The position numbers and the translations under genes are program-made. A stretch of 64,000 nt of DNA from Pseudomonadales bacterium. GTDB taxonomy: Bacteria > Pseudomonadota > Gammaproteobacteria > Pseudomonadales > Azotimanducaceae. The stretch lies in the NCBI GenBank assembly GCA_029251375.1, contig JAQXDL010000014.1, positions 1-64,000 on the forward strand. Direction: 5' to 3'. The notes beneath the pieces were generated by a model, which saw only the letters and a program-made list of their open reading frames with translations, did not search any database and had not been told where the DNA came from. Numbering within the stretch: position 1 is the first letter of the stretch; every line of letters starts with the position of its first letter. Shown one piece after another: positions 62,525 through 64,000 of this stretch.

Positions 62525-63280
62525 GTGTCAGAAGCGACCAAAGATGAAGCGACAAAACCTCAATTTACTATTGAGCAAATTCGCGCCAGGCGAAAGCGCG
62601 ATTGTGCATTGGGCTATCGATTACTCGCTGCTCAAAAATGGGGCGACTTAGGCGATGGACATATCAGTGCGCGCGATCCTGTGCGAACCGATTGTTTTTG
62701 GATGCTGCGCTATGGTGTTTCATATCACGCAGCCATGGTCTCGGACTTGGTGTTAGTCGGACCTGATGGCGAGCTGGTTGAAGGTGAAGGTTTCGTCAAC
62801 ATCGCCGGTTATTATATACATCAACCTATTTTGGAAGCACGGCCGGACTTGGTTAGCGCGGTTCATGTGCACACCGGCTGGGGAACGCCATTTTCCGCTG
62901 AAGCACGGCCCATCGAGCCGATTTCACAAGAGTCCTGTATCTTCTTTGAAGATCATGCCTTATGGGATGATGAAGAAGTACAGGTGCAAAGTGTCATTGC
63001 CGGACGTAGAATTGCAGCAGCGCTAGGCCAAAACCGAGCGATTATTCTGCGTAACCATGGTTTGCTAACCGGTGGTGACAGTGTCGCCGAAGCCGTCGGC
63101 AGTTTTGTTCACATGGAGCGCGTCGCCGAAGTGCATATGAAGGCCAACAACCCCAAGCCTATCTCCGCAGAGGCTGCCCGTTTCGCCAAGGAGGATCTAG
63201 TTAAGTTTGGTGTCGGACGGGTCGCGTTCGCCAGCCTGCTGACGCGACATATTCCTAACCCTGAGATTGTTAACGGGTAA
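62525..63280 (+). CDS. Class II aldolase/adducin family protein
   Basis: Zinc-dependent class II aldolase-fold protein of 251 residues. Metal ligands are His residues in SAVHVHTGWG and in ILRNHGLLTGG. GDLGDGHISARDP is the phosphate-binding-type loop. The family includes fuculose- and ribulose-phosphate aldolases/epimerases as well as decarboxylases; this one resembles the adducin-like group of uncertain substrate. GTG start with GAGGAA six bases before it. The N-terminus SEATKDEATK is encoded by a 12-bp duplication. The preceding 241-base gap shows nothing else. Confidence 0.88.
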   Translation: MSEATKDEATKPQFTIEQIRARRKRDCALGYRLLAAQKWGDLGDGHISARDPVRTDCFWMLRYGVSYHAAMVSDLVLVGPDGELVEGEGFVNIAGYYIHQPILEARPDLVSAVHVHTGWGTPFSAEARPIEPISQESCIFFEDHALWDDEEVQVQSVIAGRRIAAALGQNRAIILRNHGLLTGGDSVAEAVGSFVHMERVAEVHMKANNPKPISAEAARFAKEDLVKFGVGRVAFASLLTRHIPNPEIVNG

Positions 63281-63287
63281 AGTCGAA

Positions 63288-63339
63288 GTGCTTGTAGAAA
63301 GTGCTTGTAGAAAGCGCTTGTGAGAAATGCTTGTTAAAA
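63288..63339. repeat. 13-bp tandem repeat (GTGCTTGTAGAAA x4)
   Basis: Two perfect and two diverged 13-bp units start 8 bases after the class II aldolase stop codon. Confidence 0.85.
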
Positions 63340-63351
63340 GCATCTGTTAGC

Positions 63352-63383
63352 TGAACTGAGCGGCATTGAAGCGGCTCAGCTCA
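63352..63383. terminator. Hairpin between convergent genes
   Basis: TGAACTGAGC pairs with GCTCAGCTCA (one A-C mismatch) around a 12-nt loop, between the aldolase gene and the convergent oligopeptidase gene. T-tracts are weak, so its role as a bidirectional terminator is inferred. Confidence 0.5.
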
Positions 63384-63395
63384 ACATACAGCGAA

Positions 63396-64000
63396 CTATA
63401 AAAACTGCTGCAGGAACATAATCGTCACCTGTTGATACACGTCACGATTCTCTTTCTTTCTATACCCGTGCCCCTCGTTCAGCGCATTGAGGTACCAGAC
63501 CGTTTGCTCTTGGTCCCTCAAAGCTTGAACTAATTGTGTAGACTCAGTAACGGGTACCCTTGGATCATTTTCGCCCTGCACAACTAATAGCGGAATCGTA
63601 ATTTTCTCGATGTTGTTAAGCGGGCTAATCGCTTGCAGGTGGGCGTACATGGCTGGGTCGCGTTCGTCACCATATTCAACCCGGCGTAGGTCACGCCGAT
63701 AATCTTTAGTGTTCTTAAGGAACGTAACAAAATTACTGATGCCTACCACATCAACCGCCGCTTTAAGCCTATTGCTGTAGTGTACGGCAGACGCAAGCAC
63801 CATATAGCCGCCATAACTGCCGCCATAAACAATGACTCGCCCGGCATCCAGATTAGGCTGCGTTTCAATCCAGTCGAGTAGTGCGCCGATATCCTTGACC
63901 GAGTCTTCGCGTTTGAAACCGTTGTCGAGTTGTAAGTAACTTTTCCCGTAACCGTTAGAACCTCTGACGTTAGGTACAATGACTGCCGCGTTAAGTTTCT
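63396..64000 (-). CDS. Prolyl oligopeptidase-family S9 peptidase (partial)
   Basis: The C-terminal 201 residues of an S9 peptidase; the gene runs off the right edge of the window. The translation is open to base 64000. The nucleophile motif is VYGGSYGGYM, the acid is Asp in VVQGENDPRVPVTES and the His is in NEGHGYRKKENR, completing the triad. VPNVRGSNGYGKSYL is the usual segment before them. The upstream beta-propeller domain lies outside the window, so exported or cytoplasmic location cannot be judged. Confidence 0.92.
   Translation of the reverse strand, partial: KLNAAVIVPNVRGSNGYGKSYLQLDNGFKREDSVKDIGALLDWIETQPNLDAGRVIVYGGSYGGYMVLASAVHYSNRLKAAVDVVGISNFVTFLKNTKDYRRDLRRVEYGDERDPAMYAHLQAISPLNNIEKITIPLLVVQGENDPRVPVTESTQLVQALRDQEQTVWYLNALNEGHGYRKKENRDVYQQVTIMFLQQFL

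Overview
The window looks like a chromosome segment of a marine-type gammaproteobacterium with mid GC content. No rRNA, tRNA, phage, IS element or CRISPR array was seen. The taxonomic guess is inference from gene content: many acyl-CoA dehydrogenases, alpha/beta hydrolases, SDRs, dioxygenases, an RND pump, YaeQ, DUF1456, a CvfB-type S1 protein and a RIO1-type kinase.

Layout. 0-2 kb: small membrane protein, cyclophilin lipoprotein, MFS transporter remnant. 2.1-18 kb: catabolic block with a cytochrome P450, enoyl-CoA hydratase, acyl-CoA ligase, MliC-type lipoprotein, Gre-like factor, hydrolases including an epoxide hydrolase, nitronate monooxygenase, aldo/keto reductase, phytanoyl-CoA dioxygenase-like protein, serine hydrolase, SDR and GH2 glycosidase. 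17.8-25.6 kb: a redoxin with an in-frame UGA, glyoxalase-like protein, phenol-MetA-type outer membrane protein, DUF1993, SDR, amidohydrolase, queuosine-precursor transporter, YaeQ. 25.7-33 kb: decayed solute-binding protein gene, MBL hydrolase, TauD-like dioxygenase, lactonase, GGDEF protein, RIO kinase, DUF1456, CvfB-like protein. 33-49 kb: hydrolase, M50-like protease, 5'-nucleotidase-like lipoprotein, two acyl-CoA dehydrogenases, SDR, amidase, then a BKACE/carnitine dehydrogenase pair, a class V aminotransferase divergent from an Lrp/AsnC regulator, DUF1254 protein and a third acyl-CoA dehydrogenase. 50-64 kb: RND pump and adaptor, glutathionyl-hydroquinone reductase-type GST, a collagen-like surface protein with a lipoprotein, a DedA-rhodanese with an in-frame UGA, enoyl-CoA hydratase, an unknown protein, a class II aldolase and a partial prolyl oligopeptidase.

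Main discovery. Two genes about 41 kb apart are each interrupted by one in-frame UGA exactly where the family has a redox or catalytic cysteine: the redoxin at 17835-18953 (WSSW-U-GC) and the DedA-rhodanese at 59248-60195 (YCS-U-PSEAS). Both carry the same 14-nt sequence GTGCCCGTGTGGCA, forming a UGCC-CGUGU-GGCA hairpin whose loop begins 21 or 22 nt after the UGA. The 14-mer lies in different reading frames in the two genes, so the shared sequence is best explained as an RNA signal, a bacterial SECIS element. I read both as selenoproteins that ordinary gene callers would split or truncate. The Sec machinery (selA, selB, selC, selD) is not in this window.

A second genome-wide trait: nearly every longer intergenic gap, and several gene 5' ends, carry a private array of short tandem repeats (units of 10-17 bp, 3-9 copies), each array with a different unit. 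This points to frequent microduplication rather than one repeat family.
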